Shown here: piece after piece, positions 32,271-45,039 of the stretch
How the letters are laid out: the number at the start of each line of letters is the position of its first letter
Numbering within the stretch: position 1 is the stretch's first letter
Assembly (NCBI RefSeq): GCF_000725545.1
Contig: NZ_JNZP01000036.1
Location: forward strand, 1-64,000
DNA length: 64,000 nt
Direction of reading: 5' to 3'
From: Streptomyces exfoliatus
GTDB lineage: Bacteria > Actinomycetota > Actinomycetes > Streptomycetales > Streptomycetaceae
Notes under the pieces: generated by a model
Database searches by the model: none
What the model saw: only the letters and a program-made list of their open reading frames with translations
Told to the model about the DNA's origin: nothing
Position numbers and translations under genes: made by a program

Positions 32271-33500
32271 TCAGCGCGGTCCGGAACCGTGCAGGTCGAC
32301 GGGGAGCGCGAGGACGCTGCGCAGCAGCCAGCTCTCCGCGTACCGGATCTCCTCGCGCGGCACGGAGAGCCGGGCGTTCGGGAACCGCTCGAAGAAGGCC
32401 GGGATGGCGATCCGGGACTCCAGCCGTGCGAGGGCCGCGCCCAGGCAGTTGTGCAGCCCGTGCCCGAGGCCCAGGTGCCGCGGCCCGGAGCGGGTGATGT
32501 CCAGCTGGTCCGGGTTCTCGAAGACGTCGGGATCACGGTTGGCGGACTGGAGCGCGGCGATGACCGTGGCGCCCTTGGGTATGGTCGCGCCCAGGAACTC
32601 GACGTCCTGGGTGGCGAAGCGGATCAGAGCCACCGTCAGGGCGCCGTCGTAGCGGAGGAACTCCTCCACCGCGGACTCGGCGAGCTCCGGCCGCTCGGCG
32701 AGCAGCTTCCGCTGGTCCGGGTGGTCCAGGAGGGCGAGGATCGCCGACCCGATGAGGTTCCGGGTCGTGTCCAGACCCACCATGATCATGAGCGCGACCA
32801 TGGCGATGAGCTCGTTCTCGTCGAGCCGGTCGTCGCCGTCACGGGCCTGGATGAAGACCGAGGTGAGGTCCTCGCCCGGGTTGCGGCGCTTCTCGTCGAT
32901 GATCTCGCGCCCGTAGTCGACGATCTCCTGGTACGCGAGCGTCGACTCGGTCATGCGCTCGGGATCGACGACCAGCGCCTTCTCGATGGCGTGCAGGATC
33001 TGCCGGAACTTGTCCAGCGGGATGCCCATGACCCGGCCGATCACCTCCGCCGGCACCGTGGAGGCGAACTCCATGATGTCCGGGTTCTCCATGGCCTCGA
33101 GGCGGTCGAGTGCGGAGGCCACGATCTCCCGGGTCGGCTCCTCCCACAGTGCCGTACGGCGGGGAGTGAAGGCGCTCATCGCCAGCTTGCGCACCCGGGT
33201 GTGGTCCGGCGGGTCCAGGACCGACAGGATGCGCTCGATGACGGTGCCGGAACCGAACACCAGGCCCGACTTCTTGAAGTCCTCGCCGGCCCACACGGTG
33301 GCGTCGCTGCTGAAGCGCTGGTAGTCGCCGAGCAGCTCCTTCACGTCCTCGTAGCGGGACACCATCCACATGGGCAGATCGCCGACCGGGAAGGTGAGCT
33401 GGTGCACCGGGGCGTTCTTGCGGAGCCACGAGAACGCAGGATACGGATCCTGGAAATAGTCGTGACCGAAAAGATCTGGCGCAAGCGCCGAGGATGTCAT
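32271..33500 (-). CDS. Cytochrome P450
   Basis: 409 residues, soluble bacterial class. The I-helix oxygen motif reads MVGLDTTRN (around 240), the K-helix ExxR is within VEEFLRYDG (around 285), and the heme loop reads LGHGLHNCLGAALAR with ligand Cys352; the usual Phe of this loop is Leu. ATG 33500 follows GGGAGAGG; the longer frame to 33554 is not needed. It forms a two-gene operon with the ferredoxin and is divergent from a SARP gene. It probably hydroxylates or epoxidises the polyketide core. It has the heme Cys, so it is a true P450 and not a DesVIII-type helper for the glycosyltransferase. Confidence 0.93.
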   Translation of the reverse strand: MTSSALAPDLFGHDYFQDPYPAFSWLRKNAPVHQLTFPVGDLPMWMVSRYEDVKELLGDYQRFSSDATVWAGEDFKKSGLVFGSGTVIERILSVLDPPDHTRVRKLAMSAFTPRRTALWEEPTREIVASALDRLEAMENPDIMEFASTVPAEVIGRVMGIPLDKFRQILHAIEKALVVDPERMTESTLAYQEIVDYGREIIDEKRRNPGEDLTSVFIQARDGDDRLDENELIAMVALMIMVGLDTTRNLIGSAILALLDHPDQRKLLAERPELAESAVEEFLRYDGALTVALIRFATQDVEFLGATIPKGATVIAALQSANRDPDVFENPDQLDITRSGPRHLGLGHGLHNCLGAALARLESRIAIPAFFERFPNARLSVPREEIRYAESWLLRSVLALPVDLHGSGPR

Positions 33501-33810
33501 CGCTGACCTCTCCCTCAGGAAGGTGATCCGGGCCGAACGTCGAACAAGGTCCACGTACTCCGAGCTCTGACCAGGAGGCTACGAGGAGGTGTTCAACGCC
33601 CCGGTCATGCGGCGGTAATTGGCCAACTGTCCAGCCGGGTCGCCGTCGCCCGGCCGGGGTCCCGCCACCGCCCGCCCGTCCCCACACCCAGTTGACACTC
33701 TCTCCACCGGAGGCCGCGGAGCCCCGGACGAACCTGACTACCGTGTCCGTGCAGTCCACGCCGCGGCATCTGCGAAGCGGACGCCGACGACCTGAACAGG
33801 AGCGTGCGCA
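33501..33810. other. Intergenic region between divergent P450 and SARP genes
   Basis: 310 bp without a supportable gene. It contains an 8-bp palindrome TTGGCCAA (33619-33626), a TTGACA-like hexamer near 33691, and the SARP ribosome site AGGAG near 33798. It must hold the promoters of both genes; I could not define either. Confidence 0.5.
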
Positions 33811-34656
33811 GTGCAGTTCAACCTCATCGGTCCGTTCGAGATCACCACCGACGACGGCCGAGAGCTCGCTCCCAGCGCACCGAGGATCCGGCAGATGCTG
33901 GCGCTCCTGGCACTCCAGCCCCGCGAGGCCGTCTCCATCGACGCGCTCGTCCAGGAACTGTGGGCCGACGACGCGCCGCCGAGCGCCCTCAAGATCGTCC
34001 ACACCCATGTCTCGCAGGCCCGCCGTCTCTTCACCGACGAGGCCGTCACCTCGCCCGACCGGGACCTGCTCGTCACCCGGGCACCCGGCTACCTCCTGCA
34101 GGTGAACGACGACGAGGTCGACGTCAAGTGCTTCGAAGGCTTCGTCAGACGGGCCCAGTGGGAGTTCGCCGAAGGCACCCCCGACCGGGCCGCCGACTTC
34201 CTCACCCGCGCCCTCAGCCTGTGGCGCGGCCCCGTCCTCGGCGACATCTCCGTCGGCTCCGCCCTCGCCGGCTGGACCGCCCGCGTGGAGGAGCTGCGCA
34301 TACGGGCCCTGGAACTGCACGTCGAGGTCGAGAACCACTTCGGGCGCCACCGTGAACTCCTGCCCGAACTGCGCACCCTGGTCAGCGACTACCCGCTCCA
34401 CGAGTGGTTCCACGGCCAGCTCATCTCCGCCCTGCACCGCTCCGGCCGCCGGGGCGAGGCACTGGAGGCGTACGGCGACCTCTACCGCCTCCTCAAGAGC
34501 GAGCTCGGTCTCGCCCCCTCGCCGGACGTGCGCCGGCTCCAGACCGAGATCCTCAACGCGACCGGCAACGAACTGACCCTGGCACCGCGCCCCCGGGCCG
34601 TCAGGGAGCGGACCGGCCTCCCGGCGGCCCGCGCGGCCGTCGCCATCGCAGGCTGA
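33811..34656 (+). CDS. SARP-family transcriptional activator, second copy
   Basis: 281 residues with the same plan as the SARP at 25597: winged helix (about 1-95, MQFNLIGPFEI to TRAPGYLLQV) and activation domain (about 100-250, WRGPVLGDI, EWFHGQLISALHRSGRRGEAL). GTG 33811 follows AGGAG. It is divergent from the P450 and 30 bp before the glutamate dehydrogenase gene, so it may be co-transcribed with that gene. No ARE-like site was seen upstream, so it probably acts below, or separately from, the receptor-linked SARP. Confidence 0.92.
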   Translation: MQFNLIGPFEITTDDGRELAPSAPRIRQMLALLALQPREAVSIDALVQELWADDAPPSALKIVHTHVSQARRLFTDEAVTSPDRDLLVTRAPGYLLQVNDDEVDVKCFEGFVRRAQWEFAEGTPDRAADFLTRALSLWRGPVLGDISVGSALAGWTARVEELRIRALELHVEVENHFGRHRELLPELRTLVSDYPLHEWFHGQLISALHRSGRRGEALEAYGDLYRLLKSELGLAPSPDVRRLQTEILNATGNELTLAPRPRAVRERTGLPAARAAVAIAG

Positions 34657-37663
<3,007 letters not shown>

Positions 37664-37708
37664 GCGGTCCTCCTGACGGGGGGAGCGGACGGGCCGGGGA
37701 ACGGCGCA

Positions 37709-37739
37709 GGGACAGCCCGGATGGATCTCGGGCTGCCCC
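37709..37739 (-). terminator. Hairpin downstream of the second MFS gene
   Basis: GGGACAGCCCG pairs with CGGGCTGCCCC (one mismatch) in the 105 bp between the stop of the 37769-39301 gene and the start of the next exporter gene on the same strand, which suggests separate transcripts. Confidence 0.5.
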
Positions 37740-37768
37740 TGCGCGGTGATACGGGGTCGTGCGAGGCG

Positions 37769-39301
37769 TCAGTGGCCGACGGGCACGTGCGCCTTCGGCG
37801 CGTCCGCGCCCTCCGCGTCACCGGCCGCGGCGACCTGCGGCTGACCCGAGTTGCGGTTCAGCAGCAGGAGCAGCGCGGTCACCAGACCGACCAGGGCGAA
37901 GACCGCGGTGGCCAGGAACCCGGCCTGGAAGCCGTCGTTCAGACCCTTGGCGTCCGTACCGGTGGTGTAGGCGAACGCCACCGAGGAGGCGATCGCGATA
38001 CCGAGCGCGGCACCGATCTGGAAGACCGCGTTGTTGATGCCCGAGACCAGACCGGACTCCTCCGGCTTGGCACCGGTCAGCGAGGCGATCGACGCGGCCA
38101 CGTTGGTGGAGCCGATACCGGAGCCGAAGATGACCAGGCCGAAGAACAGGTCGCTCCAGTAGCCGCCGTTCGGGTCGATCTGCGTCAGGAGCAGCAGACC
38201 GCCGGAGAGCAGCGCCATACCGACGATGGCGATCGGCTTGTAACCGACCTTGGCGACCAGCCGGGCGCTGACGTTGGCGCCGATGATCGACATGAGGGCG
38301 TAGATCGCCGTGCTCAGTCCGAACTTGACGGCGCTGTAGCCGAGGACCTGCTGGGCGTAGAGCGAGGTGATGAGCGCACCGCCGTACACCGCCATCGCGA
38401 CGATGATCATCAGGATGTTGCCGCCGACCACGGTGGGGGAGCGGAAGATCCGCAGCGGGACCAGCGGGGCCTTCGACTTGGCCTCGATGAGGGTGAAGAT
38501 GACGAGCAGCACGGCGGCGGCGATCAGCATGCCGATCGTCTGACCGCTGCCCCAGCCGACCAGCGGGGCCTCGGAGACCGCGTAGACGAGGAGTGCGATG
38601 GCGGCCGTGACGGTCACGGCGCCGGCGGGGTCGAAGCGACGGGGACCGGAACGGACCGGGGTCTCCTTCAGCAGACGCGGGCCGAAGATCAGCACCGCGG
38701 CGACCACCGGGACGTTGATGTAGAAGATCCACTCCCAGCCCAGACCATCGGTGATCGGACCACCGATGAGCAGCGCCGCGGTGGCACCGAAGGCGCCGAT
38801 ACCGGTCCAGATGCCCAGCGCCTTGTTACGCTCGGCACCCTCGGCGAAGGTGTGCATCAGCACGGCCATGGCGGTCGGCGTCATGACGGCGGCAGCCACA
38901 CCCTGGATGACACGGGCCGTGATCAGCACCTCGTCGGTCCAGGCGAGACCGCACAGCACCGACGCGACACCGAACAGCGCGGTGCCGAACAGGAACATCT
39001 TGCGGCCGCCGAGCAGGTCAGCGGTACGACCGCCGAACATCAGCAGACCGCCGAAGCTCAGCAGGTAGGCGCTCATCACCCACTGGACGCCGCCGGCCGC
39101 GAAGCCCAGCTCCGTCTCGATGGCGGGCAGCGCGAGCATGACGATCTGCGAGTCGACGATCACCATGAAGAACGAGGCGACCAGCAGGGTGAGTGCCAGC
39201 CATCTCCGCGGGTCGGGGGCGTTGTTCGGGCGGTCTGCGCCCTCCGCCAGGTCCCGCGACCCGGCGTTGCTGGGACGAGTGTTACGGGATTCGCGAGACA
39301 T
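37769..39301 (-). CDS. MFS exporter, DHA2/EmrB-QacA family, second copy
   Basis: 510 residues. Membrane segments start at LALTLLVASFFMVIVDSQIV; motif A reads GGRTADLLGGRK and motif C-like sequence IGAFGATAALLIGGPITDGLGW follows. ATG 39301 (MSRESRN) behind CGAGGACC was chosen; the 36-residue upstream extension is Arg-rich and unlikely. Codon use and hydrophobicity are typical of a true exporter. Together with the gene at 35930 it gives the cluster two drug-type exporters; which one handles the product is unknown. Confidence 0.92.
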   Translation of the reverse strand: MSRESRNTRPSNAGSRDLAEGADRPNNAPDPRRWLALTLLVASFFMVIVDSQIVMLALPAIETELGFAAGGVQWVMSAYLLSFGGLLMFGGRTADLLGGRKMFLFGTALFGVASVLCGLAWTDEVLITARVIQGVAAAVMTPTAMAVLMHTFAEGAERNKALGIWTGIGAFGATAALLIGGPITDGLGWEWIFYINVPVVAAVLIFGPRLLKETPVRSGPRRFDPAGAVTVTAAIALLVYAVSEAPLVGWGSGQTIGMLIAAAVLLVIFTLIEAKSKAPLVPLRIFRSPTVVGGNILMIIVAMAVYGGALITSLYAQQVLGYSAVKFGLSTAIYALMSIIGANVSARLVAKVGYKPIAIVGMALLSGGLLLLTQIDPNGGYWSDLFFGLVIFGSGIGSTNVAASIASLTGAKPEESGLVSGINNAVFQIGAALGIAIASSVAFAYTTGTDAKGLNDGFQAGFLATAVFALVGLVTALLLLLNRNSGQPQVAAAGDAEGADAPKAHVPVGH

Positions 39302-39464
39302 GGGGTCCTCGATTCCTCGATTCCTGGATCTGCGGATCTCCCGACGTTCCGGAACCCCGATCGGGGACCCGAACGTTCTGGAGTCACTGCGTACCTGCCG
39401 CCGTTCCACTTCCCCTTACGACGGCTTTATGAGAACCACCCTGACCCCTGCTTCTCTCGGCATC

Positions 39465-39573
39465 CTCACGGCGCACTCCCGAATGTCACTTCGGCCGCTC
39501 ACGGCCGCTCACGGCGCCTCACGGCCCCGCCCGTGACCACCGGGCCCGCACCTCACGACGGCTGGGCTACTGT
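39465..39573 (+). promoter_or_regulatory. Probable leaderless promoter with phased CTCACGG repeats
   Basis: CTCACGG occurs at 39465, 39498, 39508 and 39518, and CTCACG at 39552. The spacings of 33, 10, 10 and 34 bp are close to whole helical turns, as in SARP operators. TACTGT (39568-39573) resembles a -10 hexamer and ends six bases before ATG 39580, where transcription would begin at the start codon. No ribosome site precedes the ATG. Confidence 0.5.
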
Positions 39574-39579
39574 GCGGCC

Positions 39580-42500
39580 ATGCGCTTTCGGGTACTCGGT
39601 CTCCTTGAGGTGTGGACCACGGACGGCAGACCGGTCACCGTGGGGGAACCCAAGGTCCGCGCCCTCCTCGCAGACCTCCTCATACACGCCGGCCGTCCCG
39701 TCTCCACGGACCGGCTCCTCGACGACATGTGGGGCGAGGACCTCCCCGGCAAACCCGCCGCAGCCCTCCAGACCAAGGTGTGGCAGCTGCGCCGCACCTT
39801 GGAGGAGGCCGAACCCGGCGGACGCGCTCTCGTCGTCTCCCGCGCCCCCGGCTACCTCCTCGGCATCACCCGCGACATGACGGACGCCGGCCGCTTCGAG
39901 GACCTGACGGCCCAGGCGCGCGCCACCACCGACCCTCGCCGCAAGGTCGACCTCCTCACCGACGCGCTCGCCCTGTGGCGCGGGCCCGCCTACACCGAGT
40001 TCGAGGACGAACCCTTCGCCCGCCGGGCTGCCCAGCACCTGGAGGAACACCGCGTCTCCGCCCTGGAGGAGCAGGCCGCCGCCCGCCTCGAACTCGGCGA
40101 ACACCACCTGCTCGCCGACGAACTCGCCGGCCTCACCGCCGCCCACCCGCTGCGCGAACGGCTCCACGCCATCCATCTGCGCGCCCTCTACCGCGCGGGC
40201 CGCCAGAACGACGCGCTGGACGGATACACCCGGCTGCGCGAACGGCTCCGCGACGAACTCGGCCTGGACCCCGGCTCCGAACTCACCGCGCTCCAGCAGG
40301 CGATCCTCCAGAAGGACCCGGCCCTCGACGCCCCACCGGCCGCCCCGGCCACGCCGCAGCCCGCCGCCACGGCCCCGCCCGCGCCCGTATCCGCCCCTGC
40401 CACCCGCCAGCGCGGCAACCTGCCCGCCCCCCTCACCGACCTCGTCGGCCGCGTCGACGACCTTGCCGCCCTCCGCACCCTCCTCGGCGACGACACCACC
40501 GCCCCGCGCACCCGGCTCGTCACCCTCACCGGCCCCGGCGGCGTCGGCAAGACCCGCCTCGCCCTCGAAGCCGCCGCCCAGACCGCCGACACCTACCCGG
40601 ACGCCTTCCCCGACGGCGCCTGGCTCGTCGAACTCGGCGGCCACGCCGCCCACTCCGGGACCTCCAGCGGCGTCTCCGGCACGGCCCACGTGATCGCCGC
40701 CGCGCTCGGCATGCGCGACGACACGGTTCCCGCCGACCCCACCGCCGACGGCCACCGCCCCGACAGCCCCGCCGACCGACTCGCCACCGCCCTCCACGCC
40801 AAACGAGCCCTGCTCCTCCTCGACAACTGCGAACACGTCGTCGACGCCGTCGCCGAGCTCACCGGCACCCTCCTCAGCCGCGCCCCCCACCTGCGCATCC
40901 TCGCCACCAGCCAGGAACCCCTCGGCATCGCCGGCGAGCACCTCCGCCCCGTCGGCCCCCTCGGCCTCCCCGCCGCGGGCGAGACCGGCCCCGACGCCCT
41001 CGGCCAGGCCGAAGCCGTCCAGCTCTTCGTCTCCCGCGCCCAGGCCGCCGACCCCGGCTTCGCCCTCACCGCCGAGAACGCCGAAGCCGTCGCCGCCCTC
41101 TGCCGCCGCCTCGACGGCATCCCCCTCGCCCTCGAACTCGCCGCCACCCGCGTCCGCACGCTCGGGGCCCGCGCCCTCGCCGCCCGCCTCGACGACCGCT
41201 TCCGGCTCCTCTCCGCCGGCCGCCGCGACGCCCCCGCCCGTCAGCGCACCCTCCGCGCGGTCATCGACTGGAGCTGGGAACTCCTCACCGCCGCCGAGCA
41301 GATCGTCCTGCGCCGCCTCAGCGTCCACGCCGACGGCTGCACCCTCGACGCGGCCGAAGCCGTCTGCGCGGGCGAAGGCGTGACACGCGAAGACGTCCTC
41401 GACCTCCTCGCCCGCCTCGTCGACCGCTCCCTCGTCGTCGCCGCCGACACCCCGGGCGGCGTGCGCTACCGGCTCCTCGAATCCGTCGCCGCGTACGGCC
41501 TCGAACGCCTCGACGACGCCGGCGAGACCGCCGCCGTACGCCACCGCCACGCCCGCCACTACCTGGCGCTCGCCGAGACCGCCGCCCCCCTCCTGCGCGG
41601 CCGTGAGCAGCGCACCTGGCTCGAACGCCTCGACACCGAGGCGGGCAACCTGCGCGCCGCCCTGGAGACCTGCCACCGCACCGGCGCCGCCGACGACGCC
41701 CTGCGGCTCGTCATCGCCCAGTCCTGGCACTGGTTCCTGCGCGGCCGGCTCGGCGAGGCCCTCCGCTCCTTCGACACCGCCCTCGCCGTCCCGGCCGAGG
41801 AGACCGACGTCTGCCGCGCGCACCGCGCCGACGCCACCGTCCGCCGCGCCGCCCTCGCCCTCCACTCGGGCGACGCCGAAGGCCCCGCGGCGGCCGCCCG
41901 CGCCTTCCCCCTCGTCGAGCACATCACCGACCCCTGCGACCGGGCCCACGCCCTCTGGCTGCTCTCCTTCACCCTGTACGGCTCCGGCGACCTCGCCTCC
42001 AACCAGGACAGGGTCACCGCCGCCCTCGCCGCCTTCGAGGAGCTCGGCGACTCCTGGGGCGAAGCCGCGACCCTCTCCGTCGCCGCCGGCCACGCCCTCA
42101 TCCGCGGCGACTTCCCCGCCGCCTCCCGCGACGCGGGCGTCAGCCTCACCCTCTTCCGCGAACTCGGGGACCGCTGGGGCCAGTTGCGAGCCGGAGACAC
42201 CCTCGCCTCACTTGCCGAGATCCACGAGGACTACGCCGAGGCAACCCGTATGCACCGCGAAGGCCTCCGCATGGCCGAAGAGCTCGGCCTGTGGACCGAC
42301 GCCTCCTACAAGTGGTCCGGCCTCGGCCGCATCGCCCTTCTCACCGGCGACCACGCCGACGCCCTCCGCTTCCACGAGCACGGCCTGCGCCTCGCCGCCG
42401 AGCAGGCCCACAAACGAGGCGAACAGTTCGCCGAGACGGGCCTGGCCCTCGTCGCCCGCCGCGAAGGCCGGCTCGACGACGCCGAGGCACACCTCACCAA

Positions 42501-42915
42501 GTGGCTCGACTGGCTGCGCGCCGTCTACGGCGACCTCGGCACCGCCCTCGTCATGGCCGAGCTCGGCTTCATCGCCGAACAGCGCGGCGACGCCGCCACC
42601 GCCCGCGAACGCCACCTCGCCGGCTACGCCGCCGCCCGCGAGACCGGCGACCCCCGCGCCCTCGCCCTCGCCCTCGAAGGCCTCGCCGGCACCCGCGCCC
42701 TCACCGCCCACCACACCGGCGCCGCCCGCCTCCTCGGCGCCGCCACCGCCGCTCGCGCCTCGGTGGGCCGCCCCCTGCCGCGCGCCGAGAGGGGAGACGT
42801 CGACCGCATCACCCGCACCGTCCGCGCGGCCCTCGGCGAAGACCGCTACGCCACCGAGTTCGCCATCGGCCAGAAGACCGACGCCTGCGATCCGGCCCTT
42901 CTCGAGGAGACGTGA
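39580..42915 (+). CDS. Large AfsR-type regulator: SARP domain, NB-ARC-like ATPase, TPR region
   Basis: 1111 residues. SARP part: winged helix (about 1-95, MRFRVLGLLEV) and activation domain (about 100-250). After a Pro/Ala linker come a nucleotide-binding domain with Walker A GPGGVGKTR (about 317-325), a Walker B-like LLLLDNCEHV (about 410) and RILATSQEPLG (sensor), then helical TPR-like repeats to the end. AfsR-type proteins join ATP binding and protein input to SARP-style activation. It is probably leaderless. It is paralogous to the gene at 54959; a 76-nt stretch (41294-41369) is identical in both. It stands between the exporters and the second amine oxidase. Confidence 0.92.
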   Translation: MRFRVLGLLEVWTTDGRPVTVGEPKVRALLADLLIHAGRPVSTDRLLDDMWGEDLPGKPAAALQTKVWQLRRTLEEAEPGGRALVVSRAPGYLLGITRDMTDAGRFEDLTAQARATTDPRRKVDLLTDALALWRGPAYTEFEDEPFARRAAQHLEEHRVSALEEQAAARLELGEHHLLADELAGLTAAHPLRERLHAIHLRALYRAGRQNDALDGYTRLRERLRDELGLDPGSELTALQQAILQKDPALDAPPAAPATPQPAATAPPAPVSAPATRQRGNLPAPLTDLVGRVDDLAALRTLLGDDTTAPRTRLVTLTGPGGVGKTRLALEAAAQTADTYPDAFPDGAWLVELGGHAAHSGTSSGVSGTAHVIAAALGMRDDTVPADPTADGHRPDSPADRLATALHAKRALLLLDNCEHVVDAVAELTGTLLSRAPHLRILATSQEPLGIAGEHLRPVGPLGLPAAGETGPDALGQAEAVQLFVSRAQAADPGFALTAENAEAVAALCRRLDGIPLALELAATRVRTLGARALAARLDDRFRLLSAGRRDAPARQRTLRAVIDWSWELLTAAEQIVLRRLSVHADGCTLDAAEAVCAGEGVTREDVLDLLARLVDRSLVVAADTPGGVRYRLLESVAAYGLERLDDAGETAAVRHRHARHYLALAETAAPLLRGREQRTWLERLDTEAGNLRAALETCHRTGAADDALRLVIAQSWHWFLRGRLGEALRSFDTALAVPAEETDVCRAHRADATVRRAALALHSGDAEGPAAAARAFPLVEHITDPCDRAHALWLLSFTLYGSGDLASNQDRVTAALAAFEELGDSWGEAATLSVAAGHALIRGDFPAASRDAGVSLTLFRELGDRWGQLRAGDTLASLAEIHEDYAEATRMHREGLRMAEELGLWTDASYKWSGLGRIALLTGDHADALRFHEHGLRLAAEQAHKRGEQFAETGLALVARREGRLDDAEAHLTKWLDWLRAVYGDLGTALVMAELGFIAEQRGDAATARERHLAGYAAARETGDPRALALALEGLAGTRALTAHHTGAARLLGAATAARASVGRPLPRAERGDVDRITRTVRAALGEDRYATEFAIGQKTDACDPALLEET

Positions 42916-43277
42916 GAGCGGGCGGCGAGCCGACGTACGGGTGAGGCACGCGCCCCCGCCCTCGGCACACTCCAGAACCCCGGCCCGCAGCTCGGCCCCC
43001 AGTCCGACCCACAGCCCCGGCCCAAGCCCGCCCCAACCCTGCCCCAAGCCTCCCTCACGCGTCCCATGAGCCACCGATGAGCGGCCGGTGAGCGGGGGCT
43101 TGGACCGTCCGGTGAGCCGTGTGGTGAGGTGGTGCCTCCTCCGCGGGCCCGGCTGGATCCGGCCACCGCCGTGAGAAAGCGACCCTCTCCTCCGGCCGTG
43201 CGCCCCCGCCGTCGACTCCTCGTGTGTCCCGCCCCAGCCCTGGGCCCGTCCACTCCAGATCACTCAGGGAGACACTC
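42916..43277. other. Intergenic region before the second amine oxidase gene
   Basis: 362 bp, C-rich on the plus strand (repeated CCCCAA and CCGGCCC words near 42990-43040) and with several GTGAGC words near 43090-43130. I see no gene, clear terminator or promoter. Reading frames here are low-complexity shadows. Confidence 0.45.
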
Positions 43278-44768
43278 TTGGCATCCGAGAACCACACCCC
43301 CGTGGCGGGGACCTTCCCGTCACGGACACCGGCCCGCCGCCGCACCGTCCTCAAGGCGGCCGGCCTGGCGACGCTCGCCGCCACCGCCGTCGGCACCGCG
43401 GCACGCTCCGCCCACGCCATGGACGACACCGACGCCTCCCGCCCGCCCGAGCCGTACGACGTGATCGTCGTCGGTGCCGGCTTCGCCGGTGTCGCCGCCG
43501 CCCGCGCCGTCCGCGCCCAGGGCCTGCGCACCCTCCTCCTCGAAGCCCGCGACCGGATCGGCGGCCGGACGTGGACCGACACGTTCGCCGGCGAGCGGGT
43601 GGAAATGGGCGGCGCCTGGGTCCACCCCGTCCACACCCGCGTCTGGCACGAGATACAGAGCCACGGCATATCCTTCGTCGCCGACGACACCCCGCCGGAC
43701 CAGCTGATCCTCCCCTCCGGCAACGGGTACGCCCCGTTCTCGCCCACCGAGGCGGGCACCCGGCTCGGGGAGCTCCTCACGGACTTCTTCGCCGGCTCCG
43801 AGGCGTATTTCCCCCGCCCGCACGACCCCCTCCACCGGATCGACCTGCTCGCCGAACCCGACCGGCTGACCCTGCGCGACCGGCTCGACCAGCTGCGGCT
43901 CTCCCCCCAGGACGACGCCTGGCTGAACGGCCACACCGCCACCGCCGGCGGCACCAACACCCGAGGCGCCTACACGGCCCTGGTCCGCCAGCTGGCCCTT
44001 TCCGGCGACCTCGCCACGTACAACGGACTCAACACCTACCGTCCCGTCACCGGCATGGGCGGCCTCATCACCGCCATGCTCGCCGACCAGCCCGTCACCG
44101 TCCGCCTGGGCGCACCGGTCGCGGCCGTCACCGACACCGGTACCCGCGTCCTCGTCGACACCCGCGCCGGGCAGCGGTACTCCGCCTCGGCCGTCGTCGT
44201 CGCCGTACCGGCCAACACGTGGAACACCATCGCCTTCCGGTCCGGACTGCCCAGGGAGTTCACCGCCGCGTCCACCGCCGGCATCGCGGTACCGCACGCC
44301 AAGAAGATCTGGATGAAGGTCCGCGGCGACGTCGGCCGCTTCATCGCCCAGGGCGCCGAGACCGGCGCTCCGCTCATCGGCGTGGTGCCCCACACCACCC
44401 TCGCCGACGGCAGCCGACTGATGATCGGGTTCAGCGTCGACCCGGCCCTCGACCACACCAGCACCGCCCAGGTGCAGGCCGCCCTCCGCCGGTTCGTCCC
44501 GCAGGCCGTCGTCGAGGGCATCAAGTCCCAGGACTGGGGCGGGGACCCGTACGCCCGCGGCGGCTGGTCGTTCATGCGCCCCCTGCAGCTGACCCGGCAA
44601 CTGCGTACCCTCCAGCAGCCGCACGGCCGGCTCGTCTTCGCCGGCAGCGACATCGCCGCCGGCTGGTCCGGGTTCGTGGAGGGCGCCGTCGAATCGGGCG
44701 AACACGCCGCCACCCTGGCCCTGGAACTCGCGACCACCACCCGCTCGGCGTCACTCGTCGCCGGGTAG
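43278..44768 (+). CDS. Flavin-containing amine oxidase with Tat signal, second copy
   Basis: 496 residues from TTG 43278, chosen because AGGGAGA lies just upstream; an in-frame GTG at 43224 would add 18 residues. The N-terminus has a twin-arginine signal (RRRTVLKAAG, Ala-rich core, SAHA-M cleavage area). The FAD motif VVGAGFAGVAAARAV, IGGRTWTDTF, and the C-terminal FAGSDIAAGWSGFVEGAVESG follow. Its domain order and many local motifs match the amine oxidase at 29399, so they are paralogues. Two exported flavin amine oxidases in one cluster suggest two oxidations at different positions or a split of roles. It ends before a strong terminator and precedes the sugar operon. Confidence 0.9.
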   Translation: MASENHTPVAGTFPSRTPARRRTVLKAAGLATLAATAVGTAARSAHAMDDTDASRPPEPYDVIVVGAGFAGVAAARAVRAQGLRTLLLEARDRIGGRTWTDTFAGERVEMGGAWVHPVHTRVWHEIQSHGISFVADDTPPDQLILPSGNGYAPFSPTEAGTRLGELLTDFFAGSEAYFPRPHDPLHRIDLLAEPDRLTLRDRLDQLRLSPQDDAWLNGHTATAGGTNTRGAYTALVRQLALSGDLATYNGLNTYRPVTGMGGLITAMLADQPVTVRLGAPVAAVTDTGTRVLVDTRAGQRYSASAVVVAVPANTWNTIAFRSGLPREFTAASTAGIAVPHAKKIWMKVRGDVGRFIAQGAETGAPLIGVVPHTTLADGSRLMIGFSVDPALDHTSTAQVQAALRRFVPQAVVEGIKSQDWGGDPYARGGWSFMRPLQLTRQLRTLQQPHGRLVFAGSDIAAGWSGFVEGAVESGEHAATLALELATTTRSASLVAG

Positions 44769-44808
44769 CGACGGCTCCGGGCAGCAGAGAAAGCAAAGGA
44801 CGGTCATC

Positions 44809-44839
44809 GGGCCGGAGCGGAACCCTTCCGCTCCGGCCC
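44809..44839 (+). terminator. Rho-independent-like terminator after the second amine oxidase
   Basis: A perfect 14-bp stem (GGGCCGGAGCGGAA, 44809-44822, complement 44826-44839) with a CCC loop, then TTCCT. It separates the amine oxidase from the sugar operon, whose AT-richer promoter region follows (about 44880-44960). Confidence 0.87.
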
Positions 44840-45039
44840 TTCCTCATGTCCGAACGCCCAGGTGGGAGACGTGCGAGCAACCGGACGGTTACCAGGCGAT
44901 GAGTAAACGGTGAGAACTTTCCCGTTACGGTCAAGAAACTTCCAAGGCGCGCCGCTCGGGGATTCCTCCGTGCTCACGCAGCACGGCGTACAGAAGCGGC
45001 GCCACTAGGACAACGACTGACCCGACCGGAGTAACTCTC

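Noticed and set aside
32271..33500. P450 as a DesVIII-type glycosyltransferase helper
   Set aside because: Heme ligand Cys352 and the ExxR and I-helix motifs are intact, and a ferredoxin gene follows.
42208..43263. Minus-strand frame over the end of the first AfsR-type gene
   Set aside because: Low-complexity Gly/Val/Glu composition with no domain; shadow of the + strand gene.
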